DNA from: Bacteroidales bacterium
GTDB lineage: Bacteria > Bacteroidota > Bacteroidia > Bacteroidales > P3
Assembly (NCBI GenBank): GCA_017960475.1
Contig: JAGCZH010000006.1
Coordinates: 1-64,000, forward strand
Reading direction: 5' to 3'
DNA: 64,000 bases
Position 1 is the first letter of the stretch. The number at the start of each line of letters is the position of its first letter. Below, piece by piece: positions 20,004 through 28,471 of the stretch. The position numbers and the translations under genes are program-made. Under the pieces are notes generated by a model. That model was not told the origin of the DNA. It ran no database searches and saw only the letters and a list, made by a program, of their open reading frames with translations.

Positions 20004-20822
20004 CTAACACCTTTGTCTTCTCCAGACAAGTATCAGGATGAGACCCACGAGCATACCGCCAAGGTGCGCGAAATGGGCTATGCCGTCGTTAGTGCCCACA
20101 ATACCCGTGAACAACTCTATGGCAGCGTAACCTATCACAAACCATTTGGCTTTAATAGGCAGAAGGAAATAGAGATAGATCCGTTCGTTGGGGAACATCA
20201 TGCCGAAGGCGAGAAGTATGCCGTAAACAGCTCCCGACGCTCCCACAGTAGGTATGCCGATAACCATTTGATTGTAGACCTGCATAAGAGCGTCGGTGGT
20301 CATGATGCCATATCCCGAACCAGCTCCCGACCGCCACGCATTGGTGACTTCCGTTATCCATTCTGGATTGATTTTGCCGACGAAATGGTCGTTATATATC
20401 TGAATCAGAGCCTCGGGCGACGGATTGGCAGCATAGTAGTTGATATCGTTCAAAACAGGCAGCGCCTGTAGCCCCGTCACCAAAGTATGGAAGAGGCCGG
20501 CGCCAATGCCACACCAGAGATAGAAGACGAGGAATCGTCGCGTTCCCCAGTAGTTCTCAAGCACATAACCAAACATCCACAATGCGAACATGTTGAAAAA
20601 AATGTGCTCGAAACTGCCATGCATGAACATATAGGTGATATATTGCCAAGGACGGAAATTGTCACTACCTATATAATACAACGCCAGCCCTTTGTCGAGG
20701 TCGATGGAATTGGTTTTCGCCAAAACAAATGAAGCAAGATAAAACAGCACATTAATAATCATCAGGTGTTTGACACCTGTTGGCAGCATTCTGAATCCCT
20801 GAGGAGAATATTGTTCTGACAT
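20004..20822 (-). CDS. Rhomboid-family intramembrane serine protease
   Basis: Rhomboids cut transmembrane segments inside the bilayer. The catalytic serine is in VGASGAVYG (Ser197) and the histidine in AHLGGMLVG (His253). The early MHGSFEHIFFNMFALW motif is also typical. The 272-residue protein has about six helices and an unusually long loop between helices 3 and 4 (about residues 115-190). It is upstream of rarD on the same strand. Substrate cannot be predicted from the sequence. Confidence 0.93.
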   Translation of the reverse strand: MSEQYSPQGFRMLPTGVKHLMIINVLFYLASFVLAKTNSIDLDKGLALYYIGSDNFRPWQYITYMFMHGSFEHIFFNMFALWMFGYVLENYWGTRRFLVFYLWCGIGAGLFHTLVTGLQALPVLNDINYYAANPSPEALIQIYNDHFVGKINPEWITEVTNAWRSGAGSGYGIMTTDALMQVYNQMVIGIPTVGASGAVYGILLAFGMMFPNERIYLYFLLPIKAKWFVIGYAAIELFTGIVGTNDGIAHFAHLGGMLVGLILILVWRRQRC

Positions 20823-20838
20823 GAAGCGATTTTCTGAT

Positions 20839-21420
20839 ATTGTTTTACGTTTAATGTTTAAAGTCTTACGTTTAACGTTTTAAAATGACTCACGATTAAT
20901 AATCAAAATTTTATCTACAAGTATTATAATATCTATTGCCTTTTCACAAGGAGTTTCTCGGTGTATACTGTGCCGCTCTGTGTTGTTGCCCTCACGGTGT
21001 AGACTCCTGAAGCGAGAGCGGAGACGTCGAGGGTGGCTGTCTCAGAGCGGGGCTCGATGTGCGCCGCCGCACGGCCTGTGACATCATAAAGGTCTATTGC
21101 CGCCATCGCCTCACACGACACAACCTCCACCCTGTCGCTGGCGGGGTTGGGACGCAGGGTGAGGCAACTTTGGGCGTCGGTAACCGCGACGGACACAGGC
21201 ACGGTGTCGTTGATGAACACCGCCGTGAACAGGCTGTCGCCGGAGACCTCCACAAAGCGGGGATTCGAGGTCTCGCCGTCGTGCCACCTCCTGAAATGGC
21301 ACACACCGCTGGCGGGGACGGCGTTGAGCATGGCGCGCTCGCCCTCCATGTAGACACCGGCTCCGGTGACATGGCCCCAGTCGTCGTTGTTGCTGGCGAC
21401 AGAGATGGTGTATCTGCCCC
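20839..21420 (-). repeat. Long inverted repeat, right copy
   Basis: This is the mirror of bases 1-582. It covers roughly residues 520-681 of the T9SS gene and 94 bp beyond its stop, ending 16 bp before the rhomboid start codon. Both tails point inward, toward each other, with about 20.3 kb between the repeats. Confidence 0.95.
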
Positions 21421-22978
21421 TTGTAGCCACATTATACTCACGCCATGATGAGAAGGCCTGGCTGTGCTGGCACCAGCAGCGCACCCTGACATCGTAGCGT
21501 GTCGCCGGCGCCAGATGCTGCATGAAGACATAACCTCCCAGGTATCCCCTGGTGACATGCGGCAGCAGAGTGCCCTCTCCCTCGACGAAGCCCTCTGGAC
21601 CCCACTCCACCTCGCACCATGACGCCGAGTCGGGCATCTCCCACGCCAGCTGTATGGTGGTGTCTGTGGCCACAAAGAGGCTCTCCTCGCCGGCGGGCTC
21701 GCAGCGCAGTTGGGTCCTGAAGAGGCACACAGTCTCGTCGGAGTAGGCGCTGTCGCACCAGTTGCTCACCCTCACCTCGTAGTCGGTGCCCTCGGAGAGT
21801 CCGTGGAGGGTGATCCTGTTGCCTGTGACACCCTCTATCACCGTGCCGCTGTCGGGGGCGAACCCTGCGGGGCCGTACTCAACACGGCTCTCGGGCAGCC
21901 AGAAGCGCGACATCCACTCCACGACGGCGGAATCGTATCCCACAACACTGGCTCTAACTTCGCCAGGCTTGTAGCACCCTGAAGGAGGCTCTAGAATAGG
22001 AAATATTCCATTCCATACGTGACTAATATTCACACTATCATAAGAATTGGTCATGTAATGATCAGTATAATGAGGGTGACCATAATTGTCTAACAGGTGA
22101 ATACGACCCGAAAAATGGTTTTCAGAATAAGATGTTCTAATATGCAAAGGTTCGAGTGACCTGCAAAATGTGTCATTGCAGAAATACATTAAATATTCAT
22201 AGAAATCACTGGCGACAATAAAAGAGTCGCTGACGATATAGGGTTGTTCGAAATAGACCTCGAGTGTTGGGAATGTAAGATAGGGTTCATTGCTTAAGTA
22301 CTCATGAATAGAGTCGTCAAGCCATAGGTTAGGAAAGCGGAACTTGCTGTCGGTGATCATGTTCCACTCGGGTATGGCGGAGACTGAGTCTATATGCCAA
22401 AGTTGATTTGGACCTTGGTCCGTTGGTCTCAGCAACCACATCTTCAAATGATACCAAGGGTACAACTCGGTGCGTTGCTGAAGAATGTCTATCATATTAT
22501 TCCAAGCACTGTCAAAAGCTCTTCCTGTCTCTTCCGAAACGCTGTCGGATATCAAAGCGAGATACTCTAGTTCATGATCACTATCAAAATCCAAATGATT
22601 TCCATAATAATCCAAAGGAAAAGTCCATAAACCGACGGGCACCGCTATTCCATAGATGGCTCGTCCACTCATATTGGCGACTATACATTTATTTGCCACT
22701 CTGCCTGCTCCGTGATAAGTTGCATAATTTGTATCATAATACCTATGATATCTATAATAAAAGGAATTACTATCGTTACTACAATAATAATAAGCACAAT
22801 GAGTATTAATGTTGATGAAAGGATAGCAAGACATATTAGAATCATAATAATTCAATACAGCTGGTTTATGGTAGGGTACCATATAATACCGTTGCGATGT
22901 AGGATAGTATTCCACATGCTGGGCGAAAGCGACAAAGGATATAAAACTTGCAAATATAAATATCAATACTTTCCTCAT
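20933..22978 (-). CDS. T9SS type A sorting domain protein, secreted multi-domain
   Basis: The 681-residue protein has a signal peptide (residues 1-20) and an AT-rich N-terminal head (about 21-340) rich in Tyr, Asn and His that I do not recognise. Two fibronectin-III-like domains follow (about 347-415, with YGPAGFAPDSGTVI; about 440-520, with WGPEGFVEGEGTLL). An InlB B-repeat-like domain (about 520-600) and the T9SS sorting tail (about 608-681) complete it. Export through the type IX system to the cell surface is expected. Base composition changes abruptly near 21960-21990: the head is AT-rich and the domains after it are GC-rich. This indicates a head joined to a shared tail module. Confidence 0.88.
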   Translation of the reverse strand: MRKVLIFIFASFISFVAFAQHVEYYPTSQRYYMVPYHKPAVLNYYDSNMSCYPFININTHCAYYYCSNDSNSFYYRYHRYYDTNYATYHGAGRVANKCIVANMSGRAIYGIAVPVGLWTFPLDYYGNHLDFDSDHELEYLALISDSVSEETGRAFDSAWNNMIDILQQRTELYPWYHLKMWLLRPTDQGPNQLWHIDSVSAIPEWNMITDSKFRFPNLWLDDSIHEYLSNEPYLTFPTLEVYFEQPYIVSDSFIVASDFYEYLMYFCNDTFCRSLEPLHIRTSYSENHFSGRIHLLDNYGHPHYTDHYMTNSYDSVNISHVWNGIFPILEPPSGCYKPGEVRASVVGYDSAVVEWMSRFWLPESRVEYGPAGFAPDSGTVIEGVTGNRITLHGLSEGTDYEVRVSNWCDSAYSDETVCLFRTQLRCEPAGEESLFVATDTTIQLAWEMPDSASWCEVEWGPEGFVEGEGTLLPHVTRGYLGGYVFMQHLAPATRYDVRVRCWCQHSQAFSSWREYNVATRGRYTISVASNNDDWGHVTGAGVYMEGERAMLNAVPASGVCHFRRWHDGETSNPRFVEVSGDSLFTAVFINDTVPVSVAVTDAQSCLTLRPNPASDRVEVVSCEAMAAIDLYDVTGRAAAHIEPRSETATLDVSALASGVYTVRATTQSGTVYTEKLLVKRQ

Positions 22979-23033
22979 AATTGTATAATTAAAGTTTTAC
23001 TGTATTATCAACAAATTGCTTTACGCATGACGC

Positions 23034-24389
23034 TTACTCTGTACACCCTGGATCAAAATTCTCATCGACAGGAGTGAAATTAATGGTGGAAAGTGTGACT
23101 GGATAAGTTAAGCCATTAGATGGATAAGAAGAGATGCTGGGTGTATCCGCTTGTTTAACATAAATCTTGTCGTATTTGATACAAATACCGCTGGTACCAG
23201 CCAACTTGTTCCTCATCCAGTATTTTGCCAGACCTGTTGACTTGTTGCCACCCATCAGGAACCTTGTGAGGTCTACGAATCTGTCGATAGAGCGGATTGC
23301 CCCGTCTGTCTCATATATATAGTCCGCTGTGTATCCGGAGGTATATGGTTTAAGATAGTATACCAGAGAGGCCGGTGTGTTAACATTGCCATAAAATCCA
23401 TCCCATATCAGCATCAGCAGATTTCTATCACACGGCATATACAGCAGTTCTTTAGGAGAGCATTTGCCGACCAGCGGTACATCCTGTACGTTCAGAAAAT
23501 GCATGGCGTCCACGTCGAGCGTATAAACCCTCATATCGGTGTTGTTGTTGCCCCAGTAGTTACGCAGGCAGGCAAAAGCGATTTCGTCATCCTTCAGACA
23601 CTCCACAACAGCGGTGGAGGTAAATGTGTGTTCATCGGGGTCGGATATAATGTATTCGGTATAAGGATAAGCAGTGGCATTGATATCTGACTTTTTAACC
23701 CTATAGAGACGTCCCTGGTTTTCCGTCGCATATTCACCTCCTACAGCGACAATGTATTTTTTTGTTATCACAACATCTTCAATGCAATGGTATTCTGATA
23801 TAGAAGGATTTGATGGCGTATAATAGTTATAATCAAAAGTATTCCCTCCATCTTTTATTATAAATAAATATGAACTGTTAAGACTGGGAGTAGGAATGTC
23901 TTGGTTTTTTGCGACCAATGCCAACACATTTTTTTGCAGGTCGTTATCGTAATAGGCTTTGATTTTAGTGAAAGAAGTAATAGGATTGGAACTTTGTCCA
24001 GCATATGAGATGGTTGTGTAGTTTAGCGATAGAGAATTAATCTGAAAGTCCTGTACTTTGAAACGTCCTACGACAGCTTCACCGTCAGTGTTATGGCCGC
24101 AGAAATACACAATGTCATCCAAGATGGTCAGATCGTTCACATGAATGTTGGTGTCCGAGATGCTGAAATAACGTCCGTTCAGACTCTGGTCTGCCCATAG
24201 GAAGCCTCTTTCACTGTAATCCGATGTGTAGGAGACGGCATAGTCGACCATGTTGGAGTTGTCATACGACACACGAGCCACATGGCTCGCACCCGACACA
24301 ATGGAACCTGATGGGGATGGGGTGGCCGTGTTTTGTCCATAAGAATAAACGATCAACAATAGATTCGTTAAAAATAAGAGCTTTTTCAT
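23034..24389 (-). CDS. Secreted protein of unknown function
   Basis: A signal peptide (MKKLLFLTNLLLIVYSYGQ) starts a 451-residue protein with many short strand-like stretches (DDIVYFCGHNTDGEAVVGRF, VITKKYIVAVGGEY). The pattern is that of a beta-propeller-like surface protein, but I recognise no family. It ends in DENFDPGCTE with no type IX sorting tail. It lies just upstream of the T9SS gene on the same strand (55 bp gap), so the two may be co-expressed. Base composition is moderately AT-rich, similar to the head of the neighbour. Confidence 0.7.
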   Translation of the reverse strand: MKKLLFLTNLLLIVYSYGQNTATPSPSGSIVSGASHVARVSYDNSNMVDYAVSYTSDYSERGFLWADQSLNGRYFSISDTNIHVNDLTILDDIVYFCGHNTDGEAVVGRFKVQDFQINSLSLNYTTISYAGQSSNPITSFTKIKAYYDNDLQKNVLALVAKNQDIPTPSLNSSYLFIIKDGGNTFDYNYYTPSNPSISEYHCIEDVVITKKYIVAVGGEYATENQGRLYRVKKSDINATAYPYTEYIISDPDEHTFTSTAVVECLKDDEIAFACLRNYWGNNNTDMRVYTLDVDAMHFLNVQDVPLVGKCSPKELLYMPCDRNLLMLIWDGFYGNVNTPASLVYYLKPYTSGYTADYIYETDGAIRSIDRFVDLTRFLMGGNKSTGLAKYWMRNKLAGTSGICIKYDKIYVKQADTPSISSYPSNGLTYPVTLSTINFTPVDENFDPGCTE

Positions 24390-24560
24390 GATGATGTAAT
24401 TTTTTAAATGTTTATAGTTTAATATTTTACGATTTTAGATATCTCGGGATATATAATGAGTAATTTAATTGGGGGTTAAAATGGACAATACCAAACTATC
24501 TAAGTTTAAGTTAGAGTTAAAGTTAGCGCAGCGCATAACTTTCTTTTTATTACTTCCCAT
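24390..24560. repeat. Intergenic repeat elements between mutL and the unknown secreted gene
   Basis: On the minus strand the region opens right after the mutL stop with AATGGGAAGTAATAAAA and then ATGCGCTGCGC, both also found at 580-645. Further along are GTTAAAGTTAGAGTTAA-like units. No gene is seen. Confidence 0.55.
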
Positions 24561-26393
24561 TTATTTGAACCTCTCTTTTAATTCCTGTTCACCCATGATA
24601 AACATGGTTCGTTTGCCTGAAGGTGAGATATTCGGAGCCTGACAACTGAAAAGGTCGGCAATGAGTTTCTGCATTTCCTCGACCTTCAACGCAGTGCCGC
24701 TATGCACAGCCATCTGACGGGCCAAACTGAGACAGATGCTCTTGTTTCTGTCGTTGAACTTCTGCAACATATTGTTTTTGTACTCGTTGATGGTTTGTTC
24801 CAGCATATTTTGAAGTTCATCCTCTTTGGTGTCGTGCGGGGCGGCAGTGACGACAAAAGTATTTTGGCCCAGCGGGTCAATTACAAACCCCAGGCGTTCA
24901 AGCTCAGGCATGATTTCCATCAGCACCTCACTGTCCGCGGCATTGAAGCGGCAGTTGACAGGGAAAAGCAATTGTTGTGCCGACGCCTGACCATCGATAG
25001 CGCGAGACATCATTTTTTCATATAATATGCGTTCGTGTGCCCTCTGCTGATCTATGACAACCATGCCGGATTTCAGTGTTGTGATAATATATTGGTTCAG
25101 ATAATTAATAGGTGTCGTTGTCGCCGATGACGTTGTCGCCGATATGGGTTCCTCTTGTCGTTCGGAGAGATTGTCGTCGAAAGCAAGTCGCTGTTCTGTG
25201 TTGGAAGAAGACTTAGGGCCAAAGAAATTGTCAAGATCCAACCTTCCACCGCCATGATTACCCGGATGCTTCTCGTGCACATCAGTGGCATAGAAAGGAT
25301 TATAGTTTGGATTGAACGACTCCTTGGGAGTGTCTGGAATATGTCCTTTCGATATGGGAGTGAAATCTATCTCTGTAGAGGGATTGAACTCCAGTTCATT
25401 CGCTAACGTATACTGCCCTAGCGACTTCTTTGTAGCGGCGCGAAGTATGGAGAAAATAACACTTTCGTCTATAAATCGGACCTCTGTCTTGGTGGGGTGG
25501 ATGTTGACATCAATGCGTTGAGGGTCAACATCAAGCATAACAAAATAAGCGGGATAGGTGCGTTCTGGTATCAATTCCGTATATGCCTTCTCGATGGCGG
25601 CAGACAGCCCTGGATGTTTTATGTAGCGCCCGTTGACAAACAGATATTGCTCTCCACGCACACGCTTGGCATACTCTTTTTTGCCGATATAGCCATTCAA
25701 AGAGACCGGCTCTGTATGTTCCTCAATATGATACAGACGTTGGTTGAACGACGAGCCAAACAGGCCCGCAATGCGTTGGGCGAAATTGCCTGGTTTGAGG
25801 TCGTAAAGCAGCCGGCCATTGTTGTAGAAGCTGAATCCCACTTTATAGTTGGGCAATGCCACACGTTTGAAAATCTCCTCGATGTGCGACAATTCAATGC
25901 TGTCTTTTTTCAAGAAATTGCGTCTTGCCGGAATGTTGAAAAACAAATTCTTGACAGAGATGGAAGTACCGGGACTGCATGTGCAGGGCTCCTGGCTTTT
26001 CACTTCCGAGCCTTCGATGACAACCTGGCTGCCTAATTCTTTCTCATGCTGGCGTGTTTTCAACTCCACTTGGGCGACAGCGGCTATAGAAGCCAATGCC
26101 TCACCACGGAAACCCATGGTGCGGATGGCAAAAAGGTCGTCGGCGCGATGTATCTTCGACGTCGCATGGCGTTCAAAACAGAGGCGGGCGTCTACGTCCG
26201 ACATTCCGCAACCGTTGTCGATGACCTGAATAAGCGTACGCCCGGCGTCTTTTATTATCAGCTGGATATCGGTGGCTCCGGCATCCATGGCGTTCTCCAG
26301 CAACTCTTTGACGGCAGAGGCTGGTCGGTCCACAACCTCTCCAGCGGCAATCTGGTTGGCAACACTATCAGGTAATATATTGATAATATCCAC
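24561..26393 (-). CDS. mutL: DNA mismatch repair protein MutL
   Basis: MutL links mismatch recognition by MutS to strand removal. The N-terminal GHKL ATPase is intact: ELLENAMDAGAT (about residue 30), DNGCGMSDVD, ERHATSKI and TMGFRGEALASIAAV. The C-terminal domain holds DQQRAHERILYE where endonuclease-type MutL has DQHAxxExxxxE, and a late SPSGKRTM where those have CPHGRP. Nuclease activity is therefore doubtful, although dimerisation should be kept. The 610-residue length is normal. No mutS is seen in the window. Confidence 0.96.
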   Translation of the reverse strand: MDIINILPDSVANQIAAGEVVDRPASAVKELLENAMDAGATDIQLIIKDAGRTLIQVIDNGCGMSDVDARLCFERHATSKIHRADDLFAIRTMGFRGEALASIAAVAQVELKTRQHEKELGSQVVIEGSEVKSQEPCTCSPGTSISVKNLFFNIPARRNFLKKDSIELSHIEEIFKRVALPNYKVGFSFYNNGRLLYDLKPGNFAQRIAGLFGSSFNQRLYHIEEHTEPVSLNGYIGKKEYAKRVRGEQYLFVNGRYIKHPGLSAAIEKAYTELIPERTYPAYFVMLDVDPQRIDVNIHPTKTEVRFIDESVIFSILRAATKKSLGQYTLANELEFNPSTEIDFTPISKGHIPDTPKESFNPNYNPFYATDVHEKHPGNHGGGRLDLDNFFGPKSSSNTEQRLAFDDNLSERQEEPISATTSSATTTPINYLNQYIITTLKSGMVVIDQQRAHERILYEKMMSRAIDGQASAQQLLFPVNCRFNAADSEVLMEIMPELERLGFVIDPLGQNTFVVTAAPHDTKEDELQNMLEQTINEYKNNMLQKFNDRNKSICLSLARQMAVHSGTALKVEEMQKLIADLFSCQAPNISPSGKRTMFIMGEQELKERFK

Positions 26394-26815
26394 TTAGTAA
26401 CAGTTATAAAATAGTTGTTCTTCAAATAAATATATATTAACGTAAAAAACGCTTATTAATTGTATATAGACTATGCTGAAATTGAAAATTGAAGAATCGT
26501 GAATGGTGAACCATTTGAATTGTGAATTTTGAATTGTGAATTTTGAATTGTGGTTCGCTTCGCGAGAAATCTATCAAATATTAAAAATTCTTTCAAATCT
26601 TTTATGTCTAATTTGTTTGATTTGATTAGATTTGTTGGATTTCTGCTCGAAGAGCATTACTATAAAAGTGAAATTGAAAATTAGTGACCTGTGACGAGTG
26701 ACCTGTGATCTGAAAAAAATTATAATTCAAAATTAGTATCCTGTGACCTAGGAAAATTAACCCCTAAATTTTAAAACGTAAAACGTTAAACGTAAAACCT
26801 TTAATATCTTAAACT
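26394..26815. repeat. Repeat-rich intergenic region between mutL and the MATE gene
   Basis: No gene is seen in 422 bp. Bases 26521-26548 are two exact tandem copies of a 14-bp unit (TGTGAATTTTGAAT) with partial copies on both sides. Bases 26690-26750 contain three spaced copies of a TGACCTGTGA-like or CCTGTGACC word. Bases 26769-26800 hold the AAACGTAAAACGTTAAACG element. A GCTTCGCG inverted word lies near 26557. The mutL promoter should lie at the left end; I see only a weak TTTATTTG there. Confidence 0.65.
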
Positions 26816-28201
26816 TTACTGAATCTGTTTTTTGGAGTTAGAAAATATGTATACTATCACAACCACTAAGGTTGTTGACAATTCTGCAACAGGTACCGCA
26901 ATCCACAATCCAAGACTGCCCAAAACCATAGGCATAAGGATAAAGGCAAGAACCAGCAAAACCACACCGCGCAAAAGAGTGACAACCACAGCCAAACCAG
27001 CCTTTTCCAAACTCTGATAATACCCGACCACACATATATTTATCGCAAGAAACACAAAGCCGAGAGAATAATAGGGTAAACCTTCTGATGCTATTATCGC
27101 TGTTTTGCTATCTTCATTTATAAATATTTCCACTATCAGCGATGGAAGCAAAAGGAAAATAATTGTAATAACAACTCCAATAGCTATACTGATAATCATA
27201 CTTAGTTTCATCGTGTCTCTTACTCTCGAATGCAGCCCCGCACCATAGTTGTAACTTATTATTGGCTGCGAGGATTGGGCTACAGCATTAATGACCATAT
27301 ATATTAATGGGAATAGATAACAGGCAATGCTATAAGCAGATACGCCATCTGTCCCCAAGTAATGGTTGAATATGATATTACCCGTCAGCATTGTCACCGC
27401 CACAGCCAATTCGCCCACAAAACCCGAGGCACCCATCTTGACTATATAAGCGACATTGCGAAGCGTCAACCGCAAACTCATCATTGTCATCTTCAATCTA
27501 TATGGCTTCAATGTCTTCGCCCGGAAAATCATATAATACGCCACCATCAACATTGCCACAAAACCTCCTATGTCGGTTGCCAATGAGGCGCCCATCAACC
27601 CCATCTTGCATGGGAAAATGAAGAGATAGTCCAACACGATATTGACGATTGAAGGTATGATGTTTGACATCATGGCGTAACGAGGCGACCCATCGAGACG
27701 AATAACAAAAAGGCCTATACCTTCTATCATCATCAACAAACAAGTGGGAATGAACCATATATAGTATTCATAGGCGTCGTCGTACATATCGGCGCCGACT
27801 CCCAATAACGTAAGTACTGTTTTTGGAAAAACATAGCACATCGCTCCCACCAGAACAGAGACAATAATACCCGCAAAGAATGCTTGTGTGGTATTGATAC
27901 GGGCAGCCTTGATGTTGTCATGCGACAGATGTATGGCGGCGACAACACTGACGCCCATACCAAACATCATACCCATACCGTTGATAAGCAGCATTATAGG
28001 ACCAACCAGATTTATTGCTGCAAGTCCTCGTGGACCAATACCATGACCGACAAAAATACCGTCGGTGACAATAAAGGCCATGCTGAACAACATCCCCAAC
28101 AGGGTAGGGAAGAAGTAGCGACGAAAGAGCGTCGCCACATCGTTGCTGCCAAAGTCTATGCTGTCTCTATTGTCAAACTTTTTTTTACTCACTTTTTTCA
28201 A
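26816..28201 (-). CDS. MATE-family efflux transporter
   Basis: The 461-residue protein has about 12 membrane helices and the two-fold MATE pattern: GTDGIFVGHGIGPRGLAAINL in a VTDGIFVG-type first helix pair, and AQSSQPIISYNYGAG at the start of the second half. MATE proteins expel drugs or metabolites in exchange for Na+ or H+. The divergent M16 protease gene starts 270 bp upstream. A -7 element at 28293-28300 gives a leader of about 90 bases. Substrate unknown. Confidence 0.92.
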   Translation of the reverse strand: MKKVSKKKFDNRDSIDFGSNDVATLFRRYFFPTLLGMLFSMAFIVTDGIFVGHGIGPRGLAAINLVGPIMLLINGMGMMFGMGVSVVAAIHLSHDNIKAARINTTQAFFAGIIVSVLVGAMCYVFPKTVLTLLGVGADMYDDAYEYYIWFIPTCLLMMIEGIGLFVIRLDGSPRYAMMSNIIPSIVNIVLDYLFIFPCKMGLMGASLATDIGGFVAMLMVAYYMIFRAKTLKPYRLKMTMMSLRLTLRNVAYIVKMGASGFVGELAVAVTMLTGNIIFNHYLGTDGVSAYSIACYLFPLIYMVINAVAQSSQPIISYNYGAGLHSRVRDTMKLSMIISIAIGVVITIIFLLLPSLIVEIFINEDSKTAIIASEGLPYYSLGFVFLAINICVVGYYQSLEKAGLAVVVTLLRGVVLLVLAFILMPMVLGSLGLWIAVPVAELSTTLVVVIVYIFSNSKKQIQ

Positions 28202-28292
28202 ATTTTTATAACAAGCAGAGAACTAAATGAAGCCCTTAAACTATAAGATAATTAGTATTATATAATATAATGTCACAACGTTGAATTGAATG

Positions 28293-28300
28293 CAAAAATA
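28293..28300 (-). promoter_or_regulatory. -7 promoter element for the MATE gene
   Basis: Minus strand reads TATTTTTG followed by C, fitting TAnnTTTG, 91 bp upstream of the start codon. No clear TTTG at the proper distance was found. Confidence 0.5.
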
Positions 28301-28394
28301 CTCAAAAAAAACAGTCATGGCAAGTGAAATGAGTAACAGTATATTTGTTTCAGATTTTACTTTCTGATAATCGGTATATTTTTTGAAAAAAGTG

Positions 28395-28402
28395 TAAATT
28401 TG
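28395..28402 (+). promoter_or_regulatory. -7 promoter element for the M16 protease gene
   Basis: TAAATTTG followed by C, 69 bp before the ATG. The same GTAAATTTGC word precedes the aminopeptidase gene and the gene at 49548, which supports its being a promoter. Confidence 0.55.
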
Positions 28403-28471
28403 CATTTTAAAGAATCACATTGAAGAAGAAGAACTAAATATATTTAAAATACATTAACGCAGTATTTTACC

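Noticed and set aside
19957-20010. Upstream extension of rarD by 18 residues
   Set aside because: It overlaps the rhomboid stop, contains the poly-C tract and does not resemble a RarD start. It is kept only as an alternative in the tract finding.
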